Origin: an uncultured Kiloniellaceae bacterium
Lineage (GTDB): Bacteria; Pseudomonadota; Alphaproteobacteria; Kiloniellales; Kiloniellaceae
Direction: 5' to 3'
Length of the DNA stretch: 64,000 bases
NCBI GenBank assembly: GCA_947493695.1
Contig: CANLSF010000006.1
Coordinates: forward strand, 310,001 to 374,000
Shown here: piece by piece, positions 1 through 8,168 of the stretch
Position numbering within the stretch: position 1 is the first letter of the stretch
How the letters are laid out: each line of letters starts with the position of its first letter
The notes under the pieces: model-generated
Databases searched by the model: none
What the model saw: the letters and a program-made list of their open reading frames with translations, nothing else
What the model was told of the DNA's origin: nothing
Made by a program: the position numbers and the translations under genes

Positions 1-66
1 CCCGGAGCGCCAGGGTGTGACCCGCCAGTCGCTCTCTTTGAGCAGTCTCACGGGACAAAAACCGCG

Positions 67-423
67 TCAGCCGTCGACAAGTGCGTCAAGACGCGCCTTT
101 GCCGCGGCATCGAACCCGACCACAACCTCGTCAGCTAACTCGAATACCGGGCGCTTGATCAATGTAGGATGCTCCAGCAACAGCCCTTTTATCTTCTCCT
201 CGTCGAGATTTTCCCGCTCCGCCTCGGGCAGCTTGCGCCAGGTCGTGCCACGCCGGTTCAAAAGCTTGTCCGACCCCGCAGACTGTAACCATCTTGTGAC
301 TTCGGCCTCACCCAAACCATCGGCGCGCAAGTCGTGAAAACGATGCTCGCGCCCCTGGGTCTTGAGTGTTTTGAGTGCATTCCGGCAGGTGTCGCAATTC
401 TTGATGCCGTAGATCGTTATCAT
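67..423 (-). CDS. Spx/ArsC-family reductase (YffB-like)
   Basis: A 118-residue thioredoxin-fold protein of the ArsC/Spx/YffB family. The N-terminus reads MITIYGIKNCDTC, with a CxxC pair at residues 10 and 13. It is followed by the family's conserved LLNRRGTTWRKL and LIKRPV segments, which in the family contribute the arginines that bind substrate. Family members are glutathione-dependent reductases or regulators; true arsenate specificity cannot be read from sequence. I chose the ATG at 423 because the family begins directly at this beta strand; an in-frame start 27 codons upstream would add unrelated sequence. The gene stands alone near the window edge. Confidence 0.85.
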   Translation of the reverse strand: MITIYGIKNCDTCRNALKTLKTQGREHRFHDLRADGLGEAEVTRWLQSAGSDKLLNRRGTTWRKLPEAERENLDEEKIKGLLLEHPTLIKRPVFELADEVVVGFDAAAKARLDALVDG

Positions 424-842
424 CTGGAAAGCCTTGTTTTGAGCCAATAACAGGAAGGTCGGATTCGTCTTTACGGTGCAGCATTCCGCACCTCGTCCAA
501 ACATTCAAGTCACTCGCGAACATCAATGAAATGCTGACGCCGGACCGCTCAGCCACATCTTTTTACAAAGCACACACAGAATGTGTACGTTCTTGTAAAG
601 CACCTTTCAGGCCCCACATCGAAAGTCCGGAAGCCAAGAGTCACAAAAGCAGTACTGGACTTTTGGTGTCGAAGCATGATTCAAGTTAAGATATTGGATA
701 TAATGCGATTCGCAGCTCGGAAGACCACAAACACTGGGCGAAGATTTTGTTTTTGCAACGATTGAAATTACAACAGGCTTTCACCGCAGTGCGTGACACT
801 GCGGGTCGTAGAATTCGTCACGAAAATGGGACGCAAAGCGAT

Positions 843-1481
843 ATGAAACCAACCGGTCGAAGGGCGAACTGGCTGTTTTTTCGACAGTGGTTGCGCAACC
901 CTTTTGCGATTGGCGCCGTTATGCCGAGCGGCCGTGAATTGGCCCGAGCTATGGCGCAGGCCAGCGACAATGAGTCCGGTCGGCTTGTGGTCGAGCTCGG
1001 CGGCGGCACGGGCAATATCACGCAGGCGCTTCTGGATAGCGGCCTTGCCCCGGAATCCCTTGTGGTGATCGAACGTGATCGGCGCCTATACAGAGTCCTG
1101 ACCGCGCGTTTTCCTGAAATTCGCGTCCTCAACATGGATGCGCTACAGGCGTTAGCAACTCTGCGCGAGGAAAACGGTGGCAAGGTAGGCTCTATCGTCT
1201 CCGGCCTGCCCCTGCTCTCGATGCCTCCGGAGTTTCAGGAGCAGCTCCTGGAAGAAAGCTTTCGGCTTCTGGATAAAAACGGCGATTTCATCCAGTTCAC
1301 CTACGGTCCGGTTTCCCCAGTCTCCCAGCGCCGTCTGGGAACTCAGGGGCTGCGCGCCCAAAAGGTTTCACGGGCTCGCCTGAATATCCCGCCCGCGTCC
1401 GTTTGGCGCTTCATGCGCATGAGCGAATGGCTGCAGGCTTCCCGCGACGCCGCACGACGCAAGCAGAACCGCGCCGCCTGA
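843..1481 (+). CDS. PmtA-like SAM-dependent phospholipid N-methyltransferase
   Basis: A 212-residue class I methyltransferase. The SAM-binding motif I, VELGGGTGN, lies at residues 50-58 and an acidic motif II, VVIERD, follows. The segments NPFAIGAVMPSGRELAR near the N-terminus and QFTYGPVSPVS near the C-terminus resemble the Rhizobium/Agrobacterium PmtA type of phosphatidylethanolamine N-methyltransferase, which makes phosphatidylcholine at the inner membrane. The start is the ATG opening MKPTGRRANWLFF; an upstream in-frame start adds 32 unconserved residues. The related KsgA-like rRNA adenine methylase fold is the main alternative, but the C-terminal motif favours the lipid enzyme. Confidence 0.75.
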   Translation: MKPTGRRANWLFFRQWLRNPFAIGAVMPSGRELARAMAQASDNESGRLVVELGGGTGNITQALLDSGLAPESLVVIERDRRLYRVLTARFPEIRVLNMDALQALATLREENGGKVGSIVSGLPLLSMPPEFQEQLLEESFRLLDKNGDFIQFTYGPVSPVSQRRLGTQGLRAQKVSRARLNIPPASVWRFMRMSEWLQASRDAARRKQNRAA

Positions 1482-1530
1482 AGTCAACGCCAAGGGATTG
1501 CTTTTGCCCACCGGCATCGAAGCTCAGACT

Positions 1531-1647
1531 TCATAACGCCGCATTAGATTGATGCTGTGTGCGGTAGTCCGCAGGCGACATTCCGAACGGCTCTCTGAAG
1601 GCTCGACTGAAGTAGCTGCGGCTTTCATAGCAAATTTGTTCGGCGGA
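1531..1647 (-). pseudogene. Fragment of an AraC-family HTH domain
   Basis: Reading the minus strand, the 38 codons between an in-frame TGA (1648-1650) and a TGA at 1531-1533 encode AEQICYESRSYFSRAFREPF, then GMSPADYR. This is the second helix-turn-helix and signature end of an AraC/XylS regulator. There is no start codon, no first HTH and no sensor domain, so it appears to be the 3' remnant of a lost regulator gene. The upstream sequence shows no continuation in any frame that I can recognise. Confidence 0.65.
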
Positions 1648-1691
1648 TCAACTCTGTCGTAGCAGAGAAGAGTCTTTTTTTGGGGGCGTGA

Positions 1692-1997
1692 TCAGGCGTT
1701 GAGTGCCTGGCTGCAAGGCCGCTCGGGTTGAACCGAAATCTGGTCCTTGTCGCTGGCCACAATTGAACGCGGCGCATTGTTCACCCGGTCCCAATGTGCG
1801 TGGGTTACACCTTGTGCTACCAGTGCAGCTTTCACTTCCCGCCAGATCTCGGGCGTGACCTGGCCATTCCCACCGATCAACTCGGCCCAATCTCCACGAC
1901 GGTTTATCGTGCAGGAAAAATCATATTCATCTCCGTGCCCGGAAAAATTTCTGCCTGCTCTGATGACCCCGGTCACCCACTCGATCTCTGCTGCCAT
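1692..1997 (-). CDS. Hypothetical protein, 101 aa
   Basis: An open frame of 101 residues beginning MAAEIEWVTGVIRAGRNFSG. I do not recognise the family. The first 70 residues look like a folded, soluble, mixed domain (strand-rich start, then TPEIWREVKAALVAQGVTHAHWDR, probably helical); the last 25 residues look disordered. There is no signal peptide or membrane segment. It sits between a decayed AraC fragment and tRNA-Leu, with no operon partner. A small accessory gene is possible. The ORF overlaps smaller open frames on the other strand, so the call is moderate. Confidence 0.5.
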   Translation of the reverse strand: MAAEIEWVTGVIRAGRNFSGHGDEYDFSCTINRRGDWAELIGGNGQVTPEIWREVKAALVAQGVTHAHWDRVNNAPRSIVASDKDQISVQPERPCSQALNA

Positions 1998-2235
1998 TGT
2001 CTGCTCTGCGTCTCTCGAATTTATGCCCCGTCGATCCGGCTTCCTCGGATCCGGGAGCGGCCTTTGAAGAGCCGTCAGTGTGCGTTCGGGAGATTAACCA
2101 AGGCTTTCAGCAGCGGTGGCAAACTTGTGTCAAAACGGCAGGAAAAACCCGGTGTCGGCTGCGTCTGAAATTACAGACGAAGTCCGTCAGATCGATTCTA
2201 TTTCATGGAAATTGCGCTAAGCGCTTGAAAAGGCG

Positions 2236-2322
2236 TGGTGCCCCCGGCCTGACTCGAACAGGCACGTCCGTGAAGACAACAGATTTTGAGTCTGCCGCGT
2301 CTACCAATTCCGCCACGGGGGC
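2236..2322 (-). tRNA. tRNA-Leu (anticodon CAA)
   Basis: The minus strand folds as an 87-nt class II tRNA. The acceptor 5' strand GCCCCCG (2322-2316) pairs with CGGGGGC before the discriminator A and an encoded CCA (2238-2236). The D-arm contains GGAATTGGTAGACGC. The anticodon stem GCAGA/TCTGT encloses the loop CTCAAAA, giving anticodon CAA. A long variable arm typical of Leu follows, then the T-arm with GTTCGAGTC. It reads UUG codons. Confidence 0.95.
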
Positions 2323-2330
2323 TTGAGGCT

Positions 2331-2358
2331 GATTTACGTTCTTGATTGTTACACTCAA
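2331..2358 (-). promoter_or_regulatory. Candidate promoter of tRNA-Leu
   Basis: On the minus strand, TTGAGT (2358-2353) and TAAATC (2336-2331) are separated by 16 bp, and the second box lies 8 bp before the mature tRNA 5' end. A perfect 7-bp inverted repeat, TTCTTGA/TCAAGAA (2339-2361), overlaps the spacer. The boxes are inferred from spacing and partial consensus match only. Confidence 0.4.
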
Positions 2359-2965
2359 GAACCATCCTACTCGTGCGCGGCGATAATAGTCATGGTGTCA
2401 GGCTTGGCAATAGGACATTGCACTCGACCGGAGTTTTATTACGGAAGGGTCGATTGCAGAGTCCTCAGCAGGAGTGATGCATCAAATCACCCGGCACTGC
2501 AGCACAAGACCCAGTAGTTTCAAGTGCTTCTGCAACCAGGCCATGAATAGATGCTCAATGAATTCAGATCAAAGTCCTTCCGCATGCGGAACAAACCTTC
2601 TTTAGACTCGCAATAGAGCCGGAAGAATTGGTAATCGGCAATAAGCGCTCCTGCGAATTTCAGTAGCTCTCGCACCACAAGTTGAGGTACAACTTAGTTA
2701 AAGGCTGTGGATTGTTGTGCAACGTTCACGGCATTTCAGTGACTTAGCTGGAGATAACTCAGGGAAACAGCTTGAGATCCAGCACAAAAATCGCTGATAT
2801 GCCAGTTGGGCAATGCCGCGGCTATAACTTGAAGCAGTGCGGTCGTTACTTGGTTATCGAAGTGCAAATACCTTCAGAGGACTCTATCCGCGGAGACTGG
2901 CCGCGGTTTGAGAGACCCTTGAAGGTGCCAGTAATAGAGCGCCCATATGGGAGCTGTGTAGTAGA
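2359..2965. other. Intergenic region upstream of the cold-shock gene
   Basis: About 600 bases without a convincing gene. Only short unsupported open frames occur, one of which (TTG start at 2772) ends in an ATGA overlap with the cold-shock gene start. The proximal part probably contains the promoter and a long 5' leader of that gene, as is common for csp mRNAs. I could not define a cold box or terminator in it. Confidence 0.4.
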
Positions 2966-3532
2966 ATGAACACCCATCGCAATTCTGATCGGATGGACGT
3001 TACCCACCGTGAAGTCAGTGCAGTGGTGAAGTGGTTTAATCCGACAAAGGGCTTTGGCTTTGTTCAGCTTAGCGATGGTTCTCCGGATGCGTTTCTTCAC
3101 ATTTCGGCCGTAGAACGCGCCGGTCATCGCGATCTTCCTGACGGCACGACCCTTGTTTGTGATCTTTCCGCTGGCCAGAAAGGCCCGCAGGTAGCGCACA
3201 TACATCACATCGAATCCATGCCCGACGCTCCACCGCGCAGCAGCGCCGGAGGCGGTGGTTACGGCGGCGGCGGTGGCGGCTACGGCGGCGGCGGCGGTGG
3301 CGGCTTTGAAGACACCGGAAGCGACGAAGTCGTCGAGGGCTCGGTCAAGTTCTTCAATGCCGAAAAGGGCTTCGGCTTTGTCGCCCCGGACAATGGCGGC
3401 AAGGATGTCTTCGTTTCGGCAAGAACTCTGGAACGCGCAGGCGTGATGAATCTGGATCCGGAAGCCCGGGTTCGCATGACGACAAGAATGGGTCAAAAAG
3501 GCCCGATGGCGTCCAGCGTCGAACTGCTCTAG
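2966..3532 (+). CDS. Double cold-shock-domain protein
   Basis: A 188-residue protein with two OB-fold cold-shock domains. The first, at residues ~16-80, contains VVKWFNPTKGFGFVQ and AFLHISAVERAG. The second, at ~123-187, contains GSVKFFNAEKGFGFV and DVFVSARTLERAG. They are joined by a low-complexity Gly/Tyr linker at residues ~95-112. The KGFGF RNP1 core is intact in both, so both should bind single-stranded RNA or DNA. In the second domain the usual RNP2 histidine (FVH) is replaced by serine (FVS). Two-domain CspA proteins are typical of Alphaproteobacteria and act as RNA chaperones. The first ATG is used; a second at codon 10 is possible. A strong terminator lies 150 bp downstream. Confidence 0.92.
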   Translation: MNTHRNSDRMDVTHREVSAVVKWFNPTKGFGFVQLSDGSPDAFLHISAVERAGHRDLPDGTTLVCDLSAGQKGPQVAHIHHIESMPDAPPRSSAGGGGYGGGGGGYGGGGGGGFEDTGSDEVVEGSVKFFNAEKGFGFVAPDNGGKDVFVSARTLERAGVMNLDPEARVRMTTRMGQKGPMASSVELL

Positions 3533-3597
3533 AAGCCATCATACTTTACGGAGATCGTGGCACGGTCTTGTCTCTCCAGGTAGGAGGGGTTGCTTCT

Positions 3598-3714
3598 ATG
3601 CCTGATGCACGTATGGCCAGCTGCGGGTTCCTTCTTTCGAATCCTGTCAGGTTTGGAGTCCGGACGAAGAGTCTTGTGGTTTGTGGCGCTCTCAGAGCGC
3701 CTTTTTTCTTTTAA
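3598..3714 (+). CDS. Candidate 38-aa small ORF or leader in the csp 3' region
   Basis: An ATG at 3598 is preceded by AGGAGG with 10 nt spacing. It opens 38 codons (MPDARMASCGFLLSNPVRFG...) that end within the U-tract of the downstream terminator. The Shine-Dalgarno match is one of the best in the window, but the product has no recognisable domain and its last residues (ALRAPFFF) are simply the terminator translated. It may be a small protein, a regulatory leader, or chance sequence in a 3' UTR or small RNA. Confidence 0.25.
   Translation: MPDARMASCGFLLSNPVRFGVRTKSLVVCGALRAPFFF
3685..3711 (+). terminator. Rho-independent terminator after the cold-shock gene
   Basis: GGCGCTC, loop TCA, GAGCGCC (3685-3701) is a perfect 7-bp GC-rich stem followed directly by TTTTTTCTTTT. 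It ends transcription running from the csp gene or from an RNA that starts between 3533 and 3685. Confidence 0.85.
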
Positions 3715-3791
3715 ACAGAGATGTAGGAGTTGAGCTCCCGACGTCGGGACGCGGGGGGCTCCCGAATTGAATTCGCTGACGCGCGTCAGGA

Positions 3792-4205
3792 TCATTGCAA
3801 AGGACCGGCAACGTCCGCCTCTTCGTCCAGGGCCAGCGGCGAGACATTACAGGGTCCGGCATGATGATGGACCATACGCCATTCGCCTGCTTCACGTGCA
3901 AAGTAGTTGGTGGCTACCAGAACGCTGTCCCCCACCCTTTCATAGCAGATCACAAAGGCCGCATCCTCGCCCGCCGCAAAGGCCTGAGCACCATGGCAAG
4001 ATACTTCCGGCGCATCCGGATTATTCAAAATAGCCTCCCAGGACCCCAGAACCTCCTCACGACCGGAAATGGCGGGCCAACCGGGATGTGCGCAGGCCAC
4101 CGGCAGGTTTTCGGCCCAGAGCCGCGCCATCATTTCAAGGTCACGTTGCCGGAACACATGATAGAAACTCTCGTTTAAAAACAGCACCTCTGCTTCGGCA
4201 TTCAT
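3792..4205 (-). CDS. NTF2-like (SnoaL/DUF4440-type) protein
   Basis: A 137-residue protein with the cone-shaped NTF2-like fold pattern: an N-terminal helix pair with LNESFYHVFRQRDLEMMARLW, then VACAHPGW, GREEVLGSWEAIL, and a C-terminal strand pair ending GEWRMVHHHAGP. This profile matches small SnoaL-like/DUF4440 proteins, which are used as isomerases, hydrolases or ligand-binding domains; the exact substrate cannot be inferred. The paired histidines in MVHHHAG are typical. It is monocistronic, with no signal peptide. Confidence 0.75.
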   Translation of the reverse strand: MNAEAEVLFLNESFYHVFRQRDLEMMARLWAENLPVACAHPGWPAISGREEVLGSWEAILNNPDAPEVSCHGAQAFAAGEDAAFVICYERVGDSVLVATNYFAREAGEWRMVHHHAGPCNVSPLALDEEADVAGPLQ

Positions 4206-4569
4206 TCCTAGTCTCCCTGGATCGGATCCTCATTAAATGGGTCGATATCCTGTTTCACCCAAGGTCGATCCGACCTGACCTCCCCAAGAACAGCATGCAC
4301 CGCCTCGCCGGGGAGAAATTATGGACGGTCACAGTCGTGCCTGTCACTCTAGAGCCTCACACCCGCTTGCCCACAACTCGCCAAGCTGGTAAAGGGTCGC
4401 TGCAAGTACCGGGCGGGAAATACCCGATCCAGAGGATACACAAGCGATTTTCGGTCTAATGGCGACAGTGCGGAACCAATCCGGAGAAGACAGTATTGCC
4501 TCGGGCAATCTCCTGATCCGGGCAAGTCTGCTCTATCCATAAGATCCGATCTAGAGGGGATTTCCAAGC
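4206..4569. other. Intergenic region
   Basis: Between the divergent NTF2-like gene and the YqaA-family gene. Apart from the Shine-Dalgarno-like GAGGGGA before the GTG at 4570 I see no gene, RNA or convincing hairpin. Open frames crossing it are antisense to the neighbours and non-conserved in appearance. Confidence 0.4.
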
Positions 4570-5151
4570 GTGCTGCGACGTCTATATGACTGGACCATGG
4601 ATTTGGCCGCCCACCGCCATGCCCTGTTCGCCCTTGGGGCCGTTTCTTTTGTTGAATCGTCGTTTTTTCCAATTCCCCCGGATGTCCTGATCATTCCGAT
4701 GGTACTGGCCGCCCGCGACCAGGCCTGGAAGATTGCCCTGATTGCGACCATAACCTCGGTTCTCGGTGGTCTGGCAGGCTATGGAATCGGTGCATTTCTC
4801 TTCGATACGGTGGGTCAGTCCATCCTCGATTTCTATGGCAAAGCCGACGCTTACATCCGCTTTCAGGCACTCTACGACGAATGGGGCGCCTGGATCGTGG
4901 CGGCGGCGGGCTTTACACCCATTCCCTACAAGGTCTTTACGATTGCCAGCGGCGCGCTCAGCCTTGACCCGGCAGTGTTTACCTTCGCGTCCGCCCTCTC
5001 ACGAGGCGCGCGTTTCTTCATCCTGGCCGGACTTCTCTGGTACTTCGGCCCGCCGATCAAAAACTTCATCGACCGGCATCTACCGATCCTGGCAACACTC
5101 TTCTTCGTGATGCTTTTCGCCGGTTTCATTGCGATCCGCTATCTTTTTTGA
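4570..5151 (+). CDS. YqaA/DedA-family membrane protein
   Basis: A 193-residue integral membrane protein with about four or five hydrophobic segments and the DedA/SNARE-associated signature: SFVESSFFPIPPDVLIIPMV near the N-terminus, a glycine-rich GGLAGYGIGAF, and AAGFTPIPYKVFTIASGAL. Family members are proton-dependent transporters or lipid scramblases linked to envelope homeostasis. The start is a GTG with GAGGGGA about 10 nt upstream. It is followed in the same direction by dsbB and coq7, an arrangement consistent with a membrane/redox cluster. Confidence 0.85.
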   Translation: MLRRLYDWTMDLAAHRHALFALGAVSFVESSFFPIPPDVLIIPMVLAARDQAWKIALIATITSVLGGLAGYGIGAFLFDTVGQSILDFYGKADAYIRFQALYDEWGAWIVAAAGFTPIPYKVFTIASGALSLDPAVFTFASALSRGARFFILAGLLWYFGPPIKNFIDRHLPILATLFFVMLFAGFIAIRYLF

Positions 5152-5294
5152 GACACCAAAGCCAAGTCTGACATCGCAGCAGCTTCCGGCCCAGCCGCTA
5201 CCTTTTGAAGCAGCAATTTCAGAAGACTAGGCAATTGCGCGGCCTGACACTATATTTCGGGCATGATTTCCATCAGCATCGAATGAGAGCCTGA

Positions 5295-5813
5295 ATGTCT
5301 GCAATTGCTGAGGCAAACCCACTTTTCGAGAATCCCCGGCTGGTTCCAGGCGTCATCGTCGCCGTCTGCGTCGGGGCCTTGGGCAGTGCGTTGGCATCCG
5401 AATACTGGGGCGGCCTCGACCCCTGCGTGCTCTGCATTTATCAGCGCTTCGCTTACGTCGGGGCGATGACGCTGGGTCTTGCCGGTTTAATCCTCGCGCC
5501 TCAGGGAAAGGCACTTAAAGTACTGATACTTCTCGCGGCGCTCGCCTTTCTGGCCGGCGCAGGCATCGCCATGTTCCATGTCGGCGTAGAGCAACACTGG
5601 TGGCGCGGGACGGAATCCTGTCACGCGGTCGCAATCGATTTCAATGCGCCGGTCAGCGATCTGCGCGAACAGCTTCTGGCGAAGCAACCGGCCACCTGCG
5701 ATTCGATCCCCTGGTCCTTTGCCGGTATCTCGATTGCCGGTTTCAATGTCATCGCTTCGCTGCTCTTCGCGGCGGGCTGCGTCTGGGCGTCACGTCGCGT
5801 AGCAACACCCTGA
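5295..5813 (+). CDS. dsbB: DsbB-family disulfide bond formation protein
   Basis: A 172-residue inner-membrane protein with four predicted transmembrane helices. The first periplasmic loop carries the CVLC pair in DPCVLCIYQRF. A second loop carries the distal cysteines in GTESCHAV and PATCDSIPW. This is the layout of DsbB, which reoxidises DsbA and passes electrons to ubiquinone. The ATG at 5295 starts just before the first helix. The neighbouring coq7 makes the quinone acceptor, 20 bp downstream, and the two probably share a transcript. Confidence 0.9.
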   Translation: MSAIAEANPLFENPRLVPGVIVAVCVGALGSALASEYWGGLDPCVLCIYQRFAYVGAMTLGLAGLILAPQGKALKVLILLAALAFLAGAGIAMFHVGVEQHWWRGTESCHAVAIDFNAPVSDLREQLLAKQPATCDSIPWSFAGISIAGFNVIASLLFAAGCVWASRRVATP

Positions 5814-5833
5814 ACCCGGGAAAGGAGCCGACG

Positions 5834-6412
5834 ATGAAAGACGATCACGCGGACGACACCGCAAACAAGCCGCATCATCGCTTGCCGGGCGACCTGCCTC
5901 GGGAAGAAGAACTCGCGCGAATGATCCGGGTCGATCAGGCCGGTGAATACGGTGCCCGGCGAATCTATGAGGGTCAGCTGGCCGTAATGGGTCGGAATCA
6001 CCCCAATACCGAGACCGTCAAGCACATGCACGAGCAGGAGCTCAGGCATCTTGAAACCTTCGACCGCCTGGTAACCGAACGGCGAATACGGCCCACGGCC
6101 CTGCAGCCGATTTGGCATGTCGCAGGCTTCGCGTTGGGCGCCGCCACCGCCCTGATGGGCGACAAAGCCGCCATGGCCTGCACGGTCGCCGTCGAAGAGG
6201 TCATAGACGAGCACTACGCGGAGCAGTCAGCGCGCCTGGAAGACGACGAAGCCGACCTGCGTGACACGATCGAGGAGTTTCGGGCCGAGGAGCTCGAGCA
6301 TCGCGACACCGCCCTGGAACATGGGGCGGCGCAAGCACCCGGTTACGAGATCCTCAGCGCTGCGGTCAAGACCGGGTCCCGCCTGGCAATCTGGTTGTCC
6401 CAGCGAGTATAA
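5834..6412 (+). CDS. coq7: Demethoxyubiquinone hydroxylase (Coq7)
   Basis: A 192-residue di-iron monooxygenase that hydroxylates demethoxyubiquinone at the penultimate step of ubiquinone synthesis. Iron ligands are visible in VDQAGEYGA, in the ExxH of HEQELRHLE, in VAVEEVIDEHY and in the second ExxH of FRAEELEHRD. Four helices carry these ligands, as in the ferritin-like fold. Start: ATG 5834 with AAAGGAG about 8 nt upstream; an overlapping upstream ORF extension inside dsbB is not coding. It is organised as dsbB-coq7. Confidence 0.93.
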   Translation: MKDDHADDTANKPHHRLPGDLPREEELARMIRVDQAGEYGARRIYEGQLAVMGRNHPNTETVKHMHEQELRHLETFDRLVTERRIRPTALQPIWHVAGFALGAATALMGDKAAMACTVAVEEVIDEHYAEQSARLEDDEADLRDTIEEFRAEELEHRDTALEHGAAQAPGYEILSAAVKTGSRLAIWLSQRV

Positions 6413-6437
6413 AACCGACAAGTGTTCAGATTGATGA

Positions 6438-6459
6438 GAGGCAGAGAGATCTCTGCCTC
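6438..6459. terminator. Hairpin between convergent coq7 and HNH genes
   Basis: A perfect 9-bp stem, GAGGCAGAG/CTCTGCCTC, closes an AGAT tetraloop in the 53-bp space between two converging genes. There is no T-run on either side, so it is a stabilising or weak bidirectional terminator hairpin rather than a classical one. Confidence 0.5.
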
Positions 6460-6465
6460 TGACGG

Positions 6466-7026
6466 TCAGGATTCCAGCTCGGAATCCCAGTACAGGAAGT
6501 CGTTCCAGCTCTCGTGAAGATAGTTGGGCGGGAAAGCACGCCCGTTCTGCTGCAACTCGTATGTCGTCGGTGCTTCGACCGGACGCATCAGGGCCATACC
6601 GCAATTGCCGAGCATCTGATTGCCTTTTGCAAGATTACAGTCCTGACAGGCCGTGACCACATTGTCCCAGGTCGTACGACCGCCCCGCGAACGCGGGATG
6701 ACATGATCGAAGGTTAGCTCTTCGGACGGCAGATGATCACCACAGTATTGGCAGAGAAATCCGTCACGCAGGAACACGTTGAACCGTGTAAAGGCAGGCC
6801 TCCGGTCGAGATGGACATATTCCTTCAGGGAAATCACGCTTGGCAACTTCATCTCGAAAGTCGGCGAGCGAACTGTGTGCTCGTATTCAGAGATGATGTT
6901 TACGCGCCCCAGGAATGCAGCCTTAACCGAATCCTGCCACGACCAAAGAGACAAGGGGAAATAGCTCAACGGACGAAAATCCGCGTTGAGCACCAATGCT
7001 GGAAAAGCATTAGCCGTACTACCCAC
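6466..7026 (-). CDS. HNH endonuclease family protein
   Basis: A 186-residue protein with a C-terminal HNH nuclease. FLRDGFLCQYCGDHL supplies the first zinc cysteines, FDHVIPRSRGG the catalytic DH, and TTWDNVVTACQDCN the asparagine and second CxxC. The N-terminal half (ALVLNADFRPLSYFPLSLWSWQDSVKAAF) is typical of the widespread chromosomal HNH family whose role is unclear. I chose the GTG at 7026 because AAGGAGG lies 8 nt upstream; a longer frame from 7146 crosses that site. No restriction-modification or phage genes are adjacent. Confidence 0.88.
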   Translation of the reverse strand: MGSTANAFPALVLNADFRPLSYFPLSLWSWQDSVKAAFLGRVNIISEYEHTVRSPTFEMKLPSVISLKEYVHLDRRPAFTRFNVFLRDGFLCQYCGDHLPSEELTFDHVIPRSRGGRTTWDNVVTACQDCNLAKGNQMLGNCGMALMRPVEAPTTYELQQNGRAFPPNYLHESWNDFLYWDSELES

Positions 7027-7308
7027 GCTGTGCACCTCCTTCTGTACTACTACATAGTGTGCATTCGCGTTTATTCGCCGGAAATCCGACGACGCTCTAC
7101 TTCTTGATAGCGGACCTCGGGACGATACACAACATATTGTGGTCAAAGGGTAAAGATCTTCACCGAGATGTCACATGACAGACGGGATAATCCAGTGCCC
7201 ATTGCCCGCAGGCTGAAGGAGCCAAAGACCTCCCTGCCATAAACTTCAGGGAGTTAGCCTGATGACAGCGTCAAAAATCGGGAGACGTGGGAAGATAGCA
7301 ATCGGAGG

Positions 7309-8052
7309 CTAGGACTCGCCCTCAGAACCCGCCAGCGCAAAGGTTTCCATGAGGAAACCGATCCCCATGCGCAGGCCGTTCTCATCGATACCGTGGCCAA
7401 GACCCGGGATCATTTGAGAGTAGACAGTCAAATCATGGGCCAGAAGCGCCGTTTCTGCTGCAGCAAGCGCCTGCGGGGGCACCACGTCATCATCCTCACC
7501 GTGAACCAGCAGAACCCGTGGCTTACTCTTGAGCTCGCCCTCCAGGTAGCCCGGTGCGATCAAGGCACCGGAATAACCGATAACTGCGGCACAGCTGTTG
7601 GGGCGTCTGGTTGCGACATGCAGGGCCATCATAGTGCCCTGGGAGAAACCCAGGAGTATCAGTTTATCGTCTGTCAGCCCGTGACTTTTCAGCTCTGCAT
7701 CAAGGAACTCGTTCAATACCGGTTCAGCGCCCCGCACACCCGCGAGTATTTTCTCAGGATCACGGTCTTTGAGGCTGAACCACTGGTGTCCCATCGGGGC
7801 CATATCACAAGGGTCCGGTGCATTCGGGGCAACGACCGCGACATTCGGAAAGGCCTGCGTCAACATCGGCGCCAATCCAAAGAGGTCATTTCCGTCGGCC
7901 CCCAGGCCGTGCAGCATAACGATCAGATACTCGGCCGCGCCGCCTGAAGCAGGCGTCGCACGCGGTCCATCAAGTTTGTTCGCAACGGCCATATTGGCGG
8001 AATCCTTTGGCAATCCAGCATCCGTCATAGCCGATTCGGACCCCGCCGTCAC
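7309..8052 (-). CDS. Carboxylesterase / phospholipase family alpha/beta hydrolase
   Basis: A 247-residue alpha/beta hydrolase of the YpfH/EstB carboxylesterase family. The oxyanion segment is VMLHGLGADGND, the nucleophile elbow GFSQG, the acid lies in HGEDDDVVPP and the histidine in GLGHGID. It is predicted to be cytosolic and to hydrolyse short acyl esters or lysophospholipids. The N-terminal ~35 residues before the first strand are poorly defined, so the true start may be the internal ATG opening MTDAGL or MAVANK. It stands alone between the HNH and AlkA genes. Confidence 0.88.
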   Translation of the reverse strand: MTAGSESAMTDAGLPKDSANMAVANKLDGPRATPASGGAAEYLIVMLHGLGADGNDLFGLAPMLTQAFPNVAVVAPNAPDPCDMAPMGHQWFSLKDRDPEKILAGVRGAEPVLNEFLDAELKSHGLTDDKLILLGFSQGTMMALHVATRRPNSCAAVIGYSGALIAPGYLEGELKSKPRVLLVHGEDDDVVPPQALAAAETALLAHDLTVYSQMIPGLGHGIDENGLRMGIGFLMETFALAGSEGES

Positions 8053-8168
8053 CTTTCAAGAAGAAAGTGCCGCCCTTTTATGACGAATTCGAGCCTTAAA
8101 GTTGCAACCCATTGGATTCAATCATTAGAACGCATAGCATTCAGGTCGCAACATATTGCCACCCGCGC

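Noticed and set aside
2772-2969. 65-codon frame ending in an ATGA overlap with the cold-shock gene
   Set aside because: It starts at TTG without a ribosome site and has no family resemblance; the overlap is probably chance in the csp leader.
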